From the NCBI RefSeq assembly GCF_900116535.1, contig NZ_FPAU01000001.1, forward strand, positions 1,165,218 through 1,229,217: a DNA stretch of 64,000 bases. Direction: 5' to 3'. This DNA is from Kosakonia arachidis (GTDB lineage: Bacteria > Pseudomonadota > Gammaproteobacteria > Enterobacterales > Enterobacteriaceae). Shown here piece after piece: positions 40,548-53,126 of this stretch. Below the pieces are notes generated by a model, which worked only from the letters and a program-made list of their open reading frames with translations, made no database searches and was not told the DNA's origin. Positions within the stretch are counted from its first letter, which is position 1, and every line of letters starts with the position of its first letter. The position numbers were made by a program, and so were the translations under genes.

Positions 40548-40883
40548 ATGGGACTGTTTTTTAAAGCTATGCTTGGCGCGCTGGTGGTGCTGTTGATCGG
40601 CGTATTAGCAAAAACAAAAAATTATTATATTGCCGGGCTAATCCCACTGTTCCCGACTTTTGCGTTGATCGCCCACTATATCGTGGCGACCGAACGCGGC
40701 GTAGAAGCATTGCGCACCACCATTGTGTTCGGTATGTGGGCGATCATCCCCTATTTTGTCTATCTGCTGTCGTTGTGGTATTTCACCGGTATGATGCGCG
40801 TCTGGCCGGCGCTGGGCTGCGCAGTATTGTGTTGGTGCCTCAGCGCCTGGCTGTTAATTTTTGTCTGGAGCCGTGCCCATTAA
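40548..40883 (+). CDS. ydgC: YdgC, GlpM-family inner membrane protein
   Basis: A 111-residue membrane protein with about three or four hydrophobic segments, starting MGLFFKAMLGALVVLLIGVL. It matches E. coli YdgC and the GlpM family; the function is unclear, though GlpM-like proteins are linked to alginate in pseudomonads. A strong AAGGGAAA ribosome site precedes it. Its stop overlaps the convergent ydgI stop by 4 bases, since folM, which separates them in K-12, is absent. Confidence 0.92.
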   Translation: MGLFFKAMLGALVVLLIGVLAKTKNYYIAGLIPLFPTFALIAHYIVATERGVEALRTTIVFGMWAIIPYFVYLLSLWYFTGMMRVWPALGCAVLCWCLSAWLLIFVWSRAH

Positions 40884-42262
40884 CGCACCAGCATCCAGGT
40901 TGCCGGAACAGCAGCAATCAGCAGCAGGCTGATCAGCGCTTTTTCTCGCTGTTTCAGCGTGCCAGTCATTTTGTGCGTGTGACGGGCATACATAAAGACC
41001 AACAGACCCGGCGCGTAAAGCACCACGGAGAGCAGCAGGTGCATCGGCCCGGAGGCGTACAGCAACCACAACCCGTACAGGCAGGCACCAATGGCAACCG
41101 CCTGGTGTAGCGGGCGGCGGGCCATTCTCAGCAAGAAGGCGCCAACGAGGAAGTAGGGCACCAGAATCATCTCTGAGGCAATGGTCAGCAGTGTGTTGTA
41201 ATCCGATCCGGTAAGCCAGATCAGCACCAGGCAGACCTGCACGCTGCTATTGGTCAGCCACAGCGAGGCGGCTGGTGCGCTGTTTTTATTCTGGCGCGCA
41301 AAAATACGCGGGAAGGCTTTATGTGTCGCTGCCAGCAATGGAACTTCAGCGGCCATAATGGTCCAGCTCAGATAAGCGCCACATACGGAGATAATCAATC
41401 CGGTGGCAATCACCACTTCGCCCCAGCTACCAAGTAGCTTGACCATCAACCCGGCCATTGATGGGTTACGCATTTCTGCCAGTTCCGGACGTGGAATCAC
41501 ACCGAGAGAAAGCAGGGTGACCAGCAGATAGACCGTAAGTGCTGTCAGTACCGCCAGCAGGGTGGCGCGACCGACATCCTGTTTATTACGCGCCCTTGCT
41601 GATACTACCACGGCACCTTCCACACCGATAAATACCCACAAGGTGATCAGCATGGTGTTTTTTACCTGTTCCCAGACAGGAACGCCGAGTGCGATACCGC
41701 TGAAGTCCAGACGGAACTTGTCGAGATTAAATGCCAGCGCCGCCAGCACGACAAACAATCCAAGCGGCACCAGCTTCGCCAGCGTAGCGGCAAGATTAAT
41801 GCTTGCCGCTGTCTGCACGCCGCGCAGAACCAGCGCGTGCACAACCCACAGCAACGCCGACGCGCCGACGATCGATTGCCAGGTATTTCCATCGCCAAAC
41901 AGACGAAACGCGGGAGTATCGGTAAAGAAACTCAGCGCGGAAAAAACAATCACCAGATAAGAGACATTAGCAATAACCGCACATAGCCAGTATCCCCATG
42001 CCGAGCAGAAGCCGATCAGCTCGCCGAACCCTTCGCGAGCGTACGTAAAAATACCACCATCCAGATCCGGGCGTATTCGCGTCAAAATCAGCATCGCAAA
42101 GGCGAGCAGCAGTATTCCCACGCCGGTGATCACCCAGCCGATGATCAACGCCGCCGGACTGGCGACTTGCGCCATATTCTGTGGCAGGCTAAATACGCCA
42201 GCGCCGAGCATGGAGCTCAAAACCAGCGCAGTTAAAGCGCCAAGGCCTAGTTTTTTTTCCAT
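40880..42262 (-). CDS. ydgI: YdgI, APC-family arginine/ornithine antiporter-like transporter
   Basis: A 460-residue transporter of the amino acid-polyamine-organocation superfamily with about 12 hydrophobic segments, the same length as E. coli YdgI. The first helix has the unwound substrate-binding motif SSMLGAGVFSLP (about 15-26). Arginine/ornithine exchange is inferred from ArcD-type similarity and has not been shown for this protein. I choose the ATG at 42262 (MEKKLGLGAL); the upstream open frame lacks family similarity. Confidence 0.92.
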   Translation of the reverse strand: MEKKLGLGALTALVLSSMLGAGVFSLPQNMAQVASPAALIIGWVITGVGILLLAFAMLILTRIRPDLDGGIFTYAREGFGELIGFCSAWGYWLCAVIANVSYLVIVFSALSFFTDTPAFRLFGDGNTWQSIVGASALLWVVHALVLRGVQTAASINLAATLAKLVPLGLFVVLAALAFNLDKFRLDFSGIALGVPVWEQVKNTMLITLWVFIGVEGAVVVSARARNKQDVGRATLLAVLTALTVYLLVTLLSLGVIPRPELAEMRNPSMAGLMVKLLGSWGEVVIATGLIISVCGAYLSWTIMAAEVPLLAATHKAFPRIFARQNKNSAPAASLWLTNSSVQVCLVLIWLTGSDYNTLLTIASEMILVPYFLVGAFLLRMARRPLHQAVAIGACLYGLWLLYASGPMHLLLSVVLYAPGLLVFMYARHTHKMTGTLKQREKALISLLLIAAVPATWMLVR

Positions 42263-42418
42263 TGTTATCCTGTCAAAAAAAGCGGCTAATCCAGAATAAT
42301 TATTTTGCCGATGCGCATAAATATGGTGGATCTCACTGAGGCGCGGGATTTTACGGAGTGTCGTCAGGGCATGCAATGCTGTCGATGGCAATTTTGCGAA
42401 AAAGCGAGGAAAAAACGA

Positions 42419-42441
42419 AAAAAAAGCGGCCGAAGCCGCCT
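42419..42441 (-). terminator. Terminator of ydgH
   Basis: On the minus strand AGGCGGC-TTC-GGCCGCTTTTTTTT, a short GC stem with a long T-run, about 15 bases past the ydgH stop. Confidence 0.85.
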
Positions 42442-42456
42442 GATTCAGGAATGCGC

Positions 42457-43401
42457 TTACTTGTAGAGATCGGCGCTGATGGTCATGTTGTTGCCGCTTT
42501 CTGACCACTGGCGCGTGATGTGGTAATACTTCGCGCCTTTCTGCGCGGCACGTTTAGCAACCTGATAGGAGATTTCCGTCATGTTGCCGTAGTTGCCGGT
42601 AAACTTGATGCTGTCGAACGGTACCATCTGTGCAGCCGTGATTTTGTTCAGCTCTTCGACTTTGGTGCCGTCAGGCAGCGTGACACTGTAACGTCCGCCG
42701 GATGTGGATTGCGTTTCGAAGAAACGGCCAATACCGACGCCTGGCGTTGCATCGCTGGCAACGCCAGGAATTTCCACTTTCTTCGCTTCTTCACCGCCTT
42801 TAGCCAGCGCAGCGCGACCTGCATCGGAATCACGTGGAATAGCATCGGCGCTCTGAATAACGCGTTTTTTGGCGTCGGCTTTATAGATAAAGGCGGTAAT
42901 CATCTGGTTGCCGCCCTGGTTCGCATCGACCTGGCGAACGATATAGAAAGATGCGGCGCCCTTTGCTTTGGCGGCTTTGGTGATGGCGTCGTTAACTTCC
43001 GGCTGTGTACGGTAGAAGCCCTGAACGGTGACGGTATCGTATGGTTCAAGCGCGATGGCGACATCTTTCGGTAATTCTGTTACGCCATTGATCACGCGAA
43101 AGGCCGGACGTTCTGCTTTTGCAGCATCGGCTTTATAGAGATCGACGGTGGCGCGTTGGTTGCCGCTGTTGCCCGCATCAGAGGTATCTACAACATAAAA
43201 TGCCGCTGCGCCTTCTTTATCCGCGCGTTTGGATGCCGCGCTGACGGCATCGCCAATGGCGTTAAAACGACCGATAATGACGACGCGATCATAAGGTTTT
43301 ACTGCCGCTGCCTGCTCCGGTGTTAACTCCGTGGCCGCGTTCGCTGTCATCACTGTGGCAGATAAAAGAGCTGACGCCAGGAGGGTGTACTTAAGCTTCA
43401 T
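42457..43401 (-). CDS. ydgH: YdgH, periplasmic DUF1471 (YhcN-fold) protein
   Basis: A 314-residue secreted protein, the same length as E. coli YdgH. The signal peptide (about 1-22) ends in MTANA. Three DUF1471/YhcN-like domains repeat the pattern of a YDRVVIIGRF-type strand followed by ADKEGAAAFYV-type and QRATVDLYKA-type strands (about 40-110, 130-200 and 240-314). Recent work in other enterics implicates it in envelope homeostasis. I use the ATG at 43401 (MKLKYTLLAS). Confidence 0.93.
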   Translation of the reverse strand: MKLKYTLLASALLSATVMTANAATELTPEQAAAVKPYDRVVIIGRFNAIGDAVSAASKRADKEGAAAFYVVDTSDAGNSGNQRATVDLYKADAAKAERPAFRVINGVTELPKDVAIALEPYDTVTVQGFYRTQPEVNDAITKAAKAKGAASFYIVRQVDANQGGNQMITAFIYKADAKKRVIQSADAIPRDSDAGRAALAKGGEEAKKVEIPGVASDATPGVGIGRFFETQSTSGGRYSVTLPDGTKVEELNKITAAQMVPFDSIKFTGNYGNMTEISYQVAKRAAQKGAKYYHITRQWSESGNNMTISADLYK

Positions 43402-45440
<2,039 letters not shown>

Positions 45441-45447
45441 GGGGTAA

Positions 45448-46839
<1,392 letters not shown>

Positions 46840-46855
46840 GTTATACCGCTTATAT

Positions 46856-46884
46856 ATACCGCTCCTCGGAGCGGTATTTTTTTG
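46856..46884 (+). terminator. Terminator of pntAB
   Basis: ATACCGCTCC-TC-GGAGCGGTAT followed by TTTTTTT, 17 bases after the pntB stop. Confidence 0.92.
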
Positions 46885-46946
46885 CCCGAAACCCGAATGG
46901 GCAGAGCAACTATACTTCTTTCTTCATGTGTTTATACGGAGGAAGG

Positions 46947-48056
46947 ATGACGTTTTTACCTCATTTTGACTTTATATCTTTATTGATGTCACCCGCATTC
47001 TGGGCTAGCCTGGCGACAGTGGTGGTGGTCACGTTGGTGGTTTACTGGCTGTTTACGCGCTTACTGAAGATGGTGATGAAAGGGGCGCATAATCGGCGCG
47101 AGAAACAACAGGCAGTCGGCAAAATGCAGCATGTGCTGATCGATATGCTCAGCCGCACCAGTCAATTTCTGCTCTTTATTGCTGCGTTACTCTTTAGCCT
47201 GCGTTTCATCGATCTCCCCGACCGACTGTTTAACACCCTCGGACACGCCTGGTTTTTAGTACTGGCAATTCAGATGGCCATTTGGCTTGATCAGGGCGTG
47301 GTGTCGTGGATGCGCCATTTGATGTATACGCCTGGTGCAAGCCGAAATCCCGTGACCATGGTGATTGCCGGTCTGTTGCTACGCATGATGCTATGGGCCA
47401 TCATGCTGCTATCGATTCTGGCGAACGCGGGAGTCAATATCACCGCGCTGGTTGCCAGCCTCGGTGTTGGCGGCATTGCGATTGCGCTTGCTGTACAGAC
47501 TATCCTAAGCGATGTCTTTGCCTCGCTCTCCATTGGCTTTGATAAGCCCTTCGAAATTGGCGATTTCGTGGTGTTTAACGATGTTGCAGGCACCATTGAG
47601 CATATTGGCCTTAAAACTACGCGTATCCGTAGCCTGAGTGGCGAGCAAATCGTCTGCGGCAATGCGATTTTGCTGCAACAAACGCTGCATAACTATAAGC
47701 GCATGCAGACGCGACGTATCGTTTTCACCTTCGGTCTGGACGTCAGTACGCCGCCGAACAAACTGCGGAAAGTGAGTGAGATGGTGCGGACCATCATTAC
47801 CGACGTGGGTGAAACGAAGTTTGACCGCGCGCATTTTCAGGGATTCGCCGCCGATCGGCTGAATGTTGAAGTCGTGCATATCGTCAACACGGCGGATTAC
47901 AACAAGTACATGGATATTCAGCAGGAAATTAATATCCGTATTATAGAAAAACTGGCAGAAGAGGGGATCGCGCTGGCGCTGCCGTGCGTGGTGGTAAAAG
48001 GCGGGCTGGCGGTAGAAAACCCGTCGACTGAGCAGCGCGTTGAACCAGTAGTATAA
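46947..48056 (+). CDS. MscS-type mechanosensitive channel family protein
   Basis: A 369-residue membrane protein with about four or five N-terminal helices followed by the MscS pore and vestibule domain. The pore-helix region contains ASLGVGGIAIALAVQTILSD (about 177-196), and the beta domain starts near FDKPFEIGDFVVF. It differs clearly from E. coli MscS and from YnaI, whose gene lies near uspE in K-12. A role in ion release on membrane tension is inferred from the family. GGAGG lies 4 bases before the ATG. Confidence 0.88.
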   Translation: MTFLPHFDFISLLMSPAFWASLATVVVVTLVVYWLFTRLLKMVMKGAHNRREKQQAVGKMQHVLIDMLSRTSQFLLFIAALLFSLRFIDLPDRLFNTLGHAWFLVLAIQMAIWLDQGVVSWMRHLMYTPGASRNPVTMVIAGLLLRMMLWAIMLLSILANAGVNITALVASLGVGGIAIALAVQTILSDVFASLSIGFDKPFEIGDFVVFNDVAGTIEHIGLKTTRIRSLSGEQIVCGNAILLQQTLHNYKRMQTRRIVFTFGLDVSTPPNKLRKVSEMVRTIITDVGETKFDRAHFQGFAADRLNVEVVHIVNTADYNKYMDIQQEINIRIIEKLAEEGIALALPCVVVKGGLAVENPSTEQRVEPVV

Positions 48057-48071
48057 AAAACTGCTTTACTT

Positions 48072-48118
48072 GAAGTGAACCCCGAAAGGTTGATACCCCA
48101 ACAATTGGGGTTCACTTT
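48072..48118. terminator. Long hairpin between the MscS-like gene and uspE
   Basis: AAGTGAACCCC and GGGGTTCACTT form an 11-bp outer stem around a 25-base loop that itself contains CCCCAA/TTGGGG. It lies between convergent genes and can serve both, with TTAT on the plus-strand side. Confidence 0.75.
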
Positions 48119-48133
48119 ATCGCGTGTTTACCT

Positions 48134-49081
48134 TTAATCGTCTTCGTCGTCCAGTTCGATCGGGCTTTGGTATTCATCCGGTTTGATAACTAACAGGTCA
48201 CAGCGCAGATGATCGATCACCTGTTCGGCCGTATTACCGAGGAACGCCGCAGAAATCCCGGTGCGCCCTATAGTACCCAGCACCACAATCCCGGCCTGTA
48301 AGTGCTCGGCAAGATCCGGGATCACCTCTTCCGGTAACCCTTTCTCAACATGCGTCAGTTTCTCATCAATGCTGAATTTTTGCCGCAGCGCTTTCATTGC
48401 CAGCAGATGTTGACCACGTATAGCGTCGTTGTACACGCTGGGATCAAATTCCGGCAGTTCGATGGCGATATTGATTGGCGTAACCGGATAAGCACCGACA
48501 ATATGCACTTCGGTATGGTTGACCTGTTCGGCCAACTGCAACGTCTCTTTGACCAGCTTTTCGTTCAGTGAATTGTGATATAGCTCTTCACTGGCGAGAT
48601 TGACCGCCACCACGGCACGACCACCTTCCGGCCAGGGCTGATCTTTGACCATCCATACCGGACAAGGGCATTTGCGCAACAGATGCCAGTCCGTTGGGGT
48701 GAAAATAACCGATTCCAGCCGATCATGCTGGTGGGTCATTTTCAGCAATAAATCATGGCCACCAGAAATCACTTCCTGGATGATGGCTTCGAAAGGGCGG
48801 TTATGCCAGACCACTTTGATCTCAATCGGCACGCCCGCATCAATATAAAATTTTGCCTGCTCACGGATCCACGCAGTACGCTGGCTGATTACGCCTTGCC
48901 GCATAGCGGTGCGTTCATCGGGGGACAGAAGGGTGGTCATTTCGTAAGAGAAATCATAGATTGGCAAAAAGGCTTTAATACGGCCACCAATCCGTTGATG
49001 CAAATACACAGCACGCCGTAATGCTGGCTGATCGTCCTGGTTAGGATCGATAGCGACCAACATGTTTTGATACTTAGCCAT
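48134..49081 (-). CDS. uspE: Universal stress protein UspE
   Basis: A 315-residue protein with two tandem universal stress protein domains (about 1-150 and 155-305). The second has the nucleotide-binding-type motif [20 protein letters not shown]. UspE affects motility, adhesion and stress resistance in E. coli. I choose the ATG at 49081 ([14 protein letters not shown]). It lies next to fnr as in K-12, although the flanks differ. Confidence 0.96.
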   Translation of the reverse strand: MAKYQNMLVAIDPNQDDQPALRRAVYLHQRIGGRIKAFLPIYDFSYEMTTLLSPDERTAMRQGVISQRTAWIREQAKFYIDAGVPIEIKVVWHNRPFEAIIQEVISGGHDLLLKMTHQHDRLESVIFTPTDWHLLRKCPCPVWMVKDQPWPEGGRAVVAVNLASEELYHNSLNEKLVKETLQLAEQVNHTEVHIVGAYPVTPINIAIELPEFDPSVYNDAIRGQHLLAMKALRQKFSIDEKLTHVEKGLPEEVIPDLAEHLQAGIVVLGTIGRTGISAAFLGNTAEQVIDHLRCDLLVIKPDEYQSPIELDDEDD

Positions 49082-49226
49082 ACAGGGTCTCCTTACATCT
49101 GTCACCACAGTCTGTAAATAAAAGATAACCCATAAGTACTGAATGAAACAGGGAAAACCCTTTGCCAGATCAATAAATCACAAAAATTACACAGTCCGGC
49201 AAAGGATCTGAAGGCAGGGGAAAAAC

Positions 49227-49979
49227 TCAGGCGACGTTGCGCGTGTGGCCAGCCAGCTGCGCCAGCATATCGCTATTTTCAATGGTGATATATTTACCTT
49301 TCACCGCCAGCATTCCGCTCTTCTGGAAGCGGCCGAGCAGGCGGCTAATGGTTTCTACCGTCAGCCCCAGATAGTTACCAATATCGCCACGGGTCATGGT
49401 CAGACGGAATTCACGCGGTGAGAAGCCGCGCTGAGCAAAACGACGCGAGAGATTGTAGATAAAAGCCGCCAGACGCTCTTCAGCATTTTTCTTCGACAGC
49501 AACAGAATCATATCCTGATCGCCTTTGATTTCACCACTCATCAGACGCATCATCTGCTGACGCAAGTTGGGCATTTTGCCGGAAAGATCGTCCAGCGTCT
49601 CAAACGGGATTTCACAAACCATTGAGGTTTCCAGCGCCTGCGCGAAGCTGGGATGATGAGCGGTACCAATCGCGTCGAATCCGACCAGATCGCCAGCCAG
49701 ATGGAAGCCGGTGATCTGCTCGTCGCCCTGTTCGGTAATGGTGTAGCTCTTAATCGTACCGGAACGGATTGCGTACAGCGATTTCAGTTCATCCCCTGCT
49801 TTAAACAGCGTCTGACCTTTCTGAATGGGCTTTTTACGCTCAATGATGTTGTCGAGCTGATCCAGCTCGTGCTCATTGAGCGTAAAAGGGATACAAAGCT
49901 GGCTAATACTGCAATCCTGGCAATGGATTGCACATCCGCCTGACTGAATGCGTCGTATAATTCGCTTTTCCGGGATCAT
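49227..49979 (-). CDS. fnr: Fumarate and nitrate reduction regulator FNR
   Basis: A 250-residue CRP/FNR-family regulator, with a sequence almost identical to E. coli FNR. The oxygen-sensing 4Fe-4S cluster ligands are three cysteines in [14 protein letters not shown] and a fourth near residue 122 (SMVCEIPF). The helix-turn-helix near the C-terminus reads [17 protein letters not shown]. The ATG at 49979 ([10 protein letters not shown]) is the standard start. An FNR box in the promoter supports autoregulation. Confidence 0.99.
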   Translation of the reverse strand: MIPEKRIIRRIQSGGCAIHCQDCSISQLCIPFTLNEHELDQLDNIIERKKPIQKGQTLFKAGDELKSLYAIRSGTIKSYTITEQGDEQITGFHLAGDLVGFDAIGTAHHPSFAQALETSMVCEIPFETLDDLSGKMPNLRQQMMRLMSGEIKGDQDMILLLSKKNAEERLAAFIYNLSRRFAQRGFSPREFRLTMTRGDIGNYLGLTVETISRLLGRFQKSGMLAVKGKYITIENSDMLAQLAGHTRNVA

Positions 49980-49998
49980 AGGTCTGCTCAAGCCGTAA

Positions 49999-50012
49999 TT
50001 GATATTTGTCAA
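49999..50012. promoter_or_regulatory. FNR box upstream of fnr
   Basis: On the minus strand TTGACAAATATCAA, one mismatch from TTGAT-N4-ATCAA, 20 bases before the fnr start. The same sequence mediates FNR autorepression in E. coli. Confidence 0.9.
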
Positions 50013-50187
50013 TTTTAACATCTTTTTCTTGAGCACGTAAGTCTGGTAAAACGTCAATTCACGATTATTAAAACAGGCGGGCGAACTTCAATGAGATGGA
50101 TCGACATCATCTTATTGAAATTCATTCACTTCGTTAAAGCTTTTATCGCAAGACTTCCTAATAAAAAGGCTTTTTATGCGCTTTTTC

Positions 50188-50703
50188 TCACAATAGCAGG
50201 TAGCCTTCATGACGTAACAGCCACTCTTTGCGCTGTACGCCGCCTGCATAGCCAGTCATAGTGCCATTGCTGCCAATAACACGGTGGCAGGGTACGACAA
50301 TACTGACCGGGTTTGAACCATTGGCGGCGCCCACCGCTCGCGCGGCCGTTGCGCGCCCCAGCGTTTTCGCCAACTGACCATAATGCACCACCTGGCCGCA
50401 CGGGATCGTGCGCAACGCTTGCCATACCTCACGCTGGAAGGGGGTACCGGCGGTCGCCGTGGGGAGGATGTCGATAACAGCCAGATCGCCGTCAAAGTAG
50501 TCCTGCAATTTCTGGCTCAATCCGCCAGGATTCGTTGCGGTAGTGCGTTGATAGCCTTCACTGCGATAATGAATATCCAGCAGCTTATTCATGCGATCGC
50601 TGTGCTCTTCCCACTCTACGGCGCGCAGATGAAAATTTTCGTCACACACTATCCATAGTGGGCCAAGCGGGGTGGATATTTTATCCTCAAGTAGCGTCAA
50701 CAT
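50188..50703 (-). CDS. ogt: O6-alkylguanine-DNA alkyltransferase Ogt
   Basis: A 171-residue suicide repair protein that takes alkyl groups from O6-alkylguanine and O4-alkylthymine. The acceptor cysteine lies in [10 protein letters not shown] (about 139), and the Asn-hinge and arginine-finger region in [17 protein letters not shown]. The length equals E. coli Ogt. It is 208 bases upstream of fnr on the same strand. Confidence 0.97.
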   Translation of the reverse strand: MLTLLEDKISTPLGPLWIVCDENFHLRAVEWEEHSDRMNKLLDIHYRSEGYQRTTATNPGGLSQKLQDYFDGDLAVIDILPTATAGTPFQREVWQALRTIPCGQVVHYGQLAKTLGRATAARAVGAANGSNPVSIVVPCHRVIGSNGTMTGYAGGVQRKEWLLRHEGYLLL

Positions 50704-50868
50704 TCGGCATCCTTAACCGTGGCAAAGTGTGCTAATCCTAGCAGACGACTTGCCGTGTCACCATACCCCGAAAGTACGTTTATTCCGCCATATTCAGGTG
50801 AGAAACAGAATAACAAAGAGACAATATATCGTTAACTAATAGATCATATATCATCTATTCTCGATGAT

Positions 50869-50961
50869 AAAAAAATAGAGCCTGCCGACATCTGTCAGGC
50901 TCTACAGTACACACAATGACGCTTCCTTTCGTTATTTCCTGCAATATCCTCCGTGTGCGGT
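50869..50961 (-). ncRNA. mcaS: Small RNA McaS
   Basis: The minus strand carries a 93-base element whose 3' half, TGTGTGTACTGTAGAG followed by a stem-loop and TTTTTTT, matches E. coli McaS (about 95 nt), which lies beside ydaL (smrA) in K-12. The 5' half starts near ACCGCACACGGAGG and differs from K-12, but keeps several GGA motifs of the kind bound by CsrA. A TATAAC -10 lies at 50974-50969 and a CRP half-site pair at 51007-51020. McaS controls flhDC, csgD and PGA production. Confidence 0.88.
50878..50903 (-). terminator. Rho-independent terminator of mcaS
   Basis: GAGCCTG on each side of an 11-base loop, followed on the minus strand by TATTTTTTT. Confidence 0.9.
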
Positions 50962-51006
50962 AAATATAGTTATAGCGGTGCTTATAAATATTTCCAGTAT
51001 GAAATG

Positions 51007-51020
51007 GTGATTGATTTCAC
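51007..51020. promoter_or_regulatory. CRP-type site upstream of mcaS
   Basis: GTGATTGATTTCAC is a GTGA-N6-TCAC palindrome about 50 bases upstream of the inferred mcaS start. K-12 mcaS is CRP-activated, which fits. Confidence 0.7.
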
Positions 51021-51231
51021 GATAATTTAACTAAAATCCAGGTCGGCGTCGTGATAATAATTTGCGTTAAGTTCAATTCATACTCTCAAATTCATTATGG
51101 TTATTTTACTGCCATTAAACAGGCGAAAACCTCAACTGTTTGTCAAACTTAAGGTAAATCCTGGCGGGCCATTGTGAGGGCGCTGCACGCCCGTTATAGT
51201 ACATAAGCAGAAGTTGATTGAGGACGGCCTG

Positions 51232-51792
51232 ATGAACCCTGATAAATCGCTTTTTCTTGACGCCATGGAGGACGTTCAGCCCCTGAAGCGCCGTGCGGAT
51301 GTACACTGGCAGCGAACACCTAATCCTCGCGTGCGCCAGCGTATCGACACCCTGCAGCTTGATAATTTTCTCACCACCGGTTTTCTTGACATTATCCCTC
51401 TCGGTACGCCACTGGAGTTTAAACGTGAAGGGTTGCAGAACGGTGTGCTGGATAAGCTACGGCAGGGGAAATACAGCCAGCAGGCAAGCCTTAATCTGCT
51501 ACGCCAGCCGGTTGAGCAATGTCGTCAGATGCTGTTCCGCTTTATGCACCAGGCACGGCTTGATGGTTTGCGCAATGTGTTCATTATTCATGGCAAGGGT
51601 CGGGAAGACGGCTCGCATCCGAATATTGTGCGCAGTTATCTGGCGCGCTGGTTAGCCGAGTTTGATGACGTTCAGGCATTCTGTGCGGCGCTGCCGCATC
51701 ACGGTGGCAACGGCGCCTGCTACGTGGCGTTGCGTAAGTCGGAGCAGGCAAAACTGGATAATTGGGAACGTCACGCCAAACGTAGCCGCTGA
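51232..51792 (+). CDS. smrA: Smr-domain DNA endonuclease SmrA
   Basis: A 186-residue protein with a C-terminal Smr domain (about 85-165) containing the core VFIIHGKGREDG, typical of Smr nucleases and ribosome-collision-linked proteins. It matches E. coli YdaL/SmrA, whose length is 187. I use the ATG at 51232 (MNPDKSLFLD). In K-12 abgTBAR lies on the ogt side of this gene; here only mcaS separates the two. Confidence 0.94.
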   Translation: MNPDKSLFLDAMEDVQPLKRRADVHWQRTPNPRVRQRIDTLQLDNFLTTGFLDIIPLGTPLEFKREGLQNGVLDKLRQGKYSQQASLNLLRQPVEQCRQMLFRFMHQARLDGLRNVFIIHGKGREDGSHPNIVRSYLARWLAEFDDVQAFCAALPHHGGNGACYVALRKSEQAKLDNWERHAKRSR

Positions 51793-51852
51793 TGGTCTGG
51801 CGTGATGTCTGTATGTCCTCCCACTGGTCGGTTTCTGCATAGCGCCCACGGT

Positions 51853-52401
51853 TTAATAATACAAATTGCTAATATCCGTCATTTTTGCCTGTGCTGGTGA
51901 ATACTCTCTCGGTGTGAGTTTTATCCGCTGTCTGGCAATATTCCTGGCCTGCGGATGAGCGCCCATAAAATCTCTGCAGTTTTCACCTTCTGTGATCCCA
52001 TAACGTCGTTTGTAGTAAAAGTTAAACGTTTGGGGAATAATGCCGGAATAATACTGGGATGAATATTCAGCGGTACCGCCACGGGCTTTTATAAAATTAA
52101 CGATGGCATGGCCAATATCGCTGCTGGGTTTAGAACAGCGCAGATAACTCTGCTTTCCGTCGCCACCAAAAACCACGCTGTGCATACTTTTCATAGTGAT
52201 CGCTTTCCGTGTCAGTGCACACTGTATATCTTCAAGATTCTGCTGCAGCCTCAGCCCCGTGTCGAAATGCGCGCATAGCAGGTAATCGTGCTGATCGGAT
52301 AAGGCATACAACCCCAAACAAGTTTGCACCGCTGGCATGGAAAGATCTAAATCTTCGCGTTTAAAAACACCATATTGTCCTTGAAATACGACGACTCTCA
52401 T
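51853..52401 (-). CDS. Orphan CheD-like protein, putative glutamine deamidase
   Basis: A 182-residue protein I do not recognise by name. It shows a CheD-like pattern: QTCLGLYALS with Cys28, then LLCAHFDTG with His45. The 17-residue spacing is that of the CheD Cys/His pair. VVFGGDGKQ followed by DIGHAIVNFIKARGG mirrors the CheD FGG and IG-N regions. CheD deamidates glutamines in chemoreceptors, yet no chemotaxis gene is nearby. The C-terminal 50 residues are basic and Tyr-rich. A GGAGC ribosome site supports the start. The deamidase activity is inferred from these residues only. Confidence 0.7.
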   Translation of the reverse strand: MRVVVFQGQYGVFKREDLDLSMPAVQTCLGLYALSDQHDYLLCAHFDTGLRLQQNLEDIQCALTRKAITMKSMHSVVFGGDGKQSYLRCSKPSSDIGHAIVNFIKARGGTAEYSSQYYSGIIPQTFNFYYKRRYGITEGENCRDFMGAHPQARNIARQRIKLTPREYSPAQAKMTDISNLYY

Positions 52402-53126
52402 CTCAGTAGCTCCATTCTATAGTGAATAATATTTTCTCAGATCAGGAAAGCTATTTAATAATATAATGATAATGACTATTGTCTCTTAATAAGAGTAATA
52501 TTTATGTATTTTTCATCTTAAATAAAGAGAAAGCACATCTGTATAACTATATTGAAAGCTTTTTTATTTGACGATCGGTAAATCAATAACATGGTGAAAG
52601 CCTGTTTGCGATATTTACTGACACTATTTTCGTGGGCGGAACAGGATGAGGTAGTGAAGTATCACTAGTGGGGAATAATGCTCAGCCCCAGGTTGTACTG
52701 GAATATTTTTGACGACTCAGTACTGCACCTTGTTTGTGGGACGTGCACTGTATGAGTTTAAGCCCACTTGTTGGAGATGGGCTGCGCCAGAAATGTATTT
52801 ACCGGTACTAAATCATGCTCGCCAGTCGGAGTTAACATAAGAGATTTTGGGTGATATCAAGCAAATCAACTTTGCGCGCGGGGTAGATTGCGCAGGTCTG
52901 GATGGATCTTGCGATAACCATGGGTGCAATCTGATTCAAGCCTGAACTGTTTAACTTACCCAAATAGCTTTTTATCATGCTATGGAAAATCAATATAATT
53001 ACGTAGTAGTTAAGTGAAATGGCTACATAAGTGCGTTTTGCTTGCAGACTTACGTAGGTATAGTGCTTCTTTAAATAAATTGAATTATAATGTCGGAAAT
53101 ATTAGCATGAAATCGGTGATTTCTTA
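52402..53126. other. AT-rich accessory region, no gene recognised
   Basis: About 725 bases between the CheD-like gene and the ToxR-like gene. Base composition is clearly more AT-rich than the core genes. No frame of useful length is present. It likely holds both promoters, and its composition suits H-NS-bound acquired DNA, which is an inference. Confidence 0.5.

Noticed and set aside
52468-52486. Fur-box-like AT-rich palindrome in the accessory gap
   Set aside because: A GATAAT/ATTGTC pair is present, but the match to the 19-base consensus is poor and the region is generally AT-rich.
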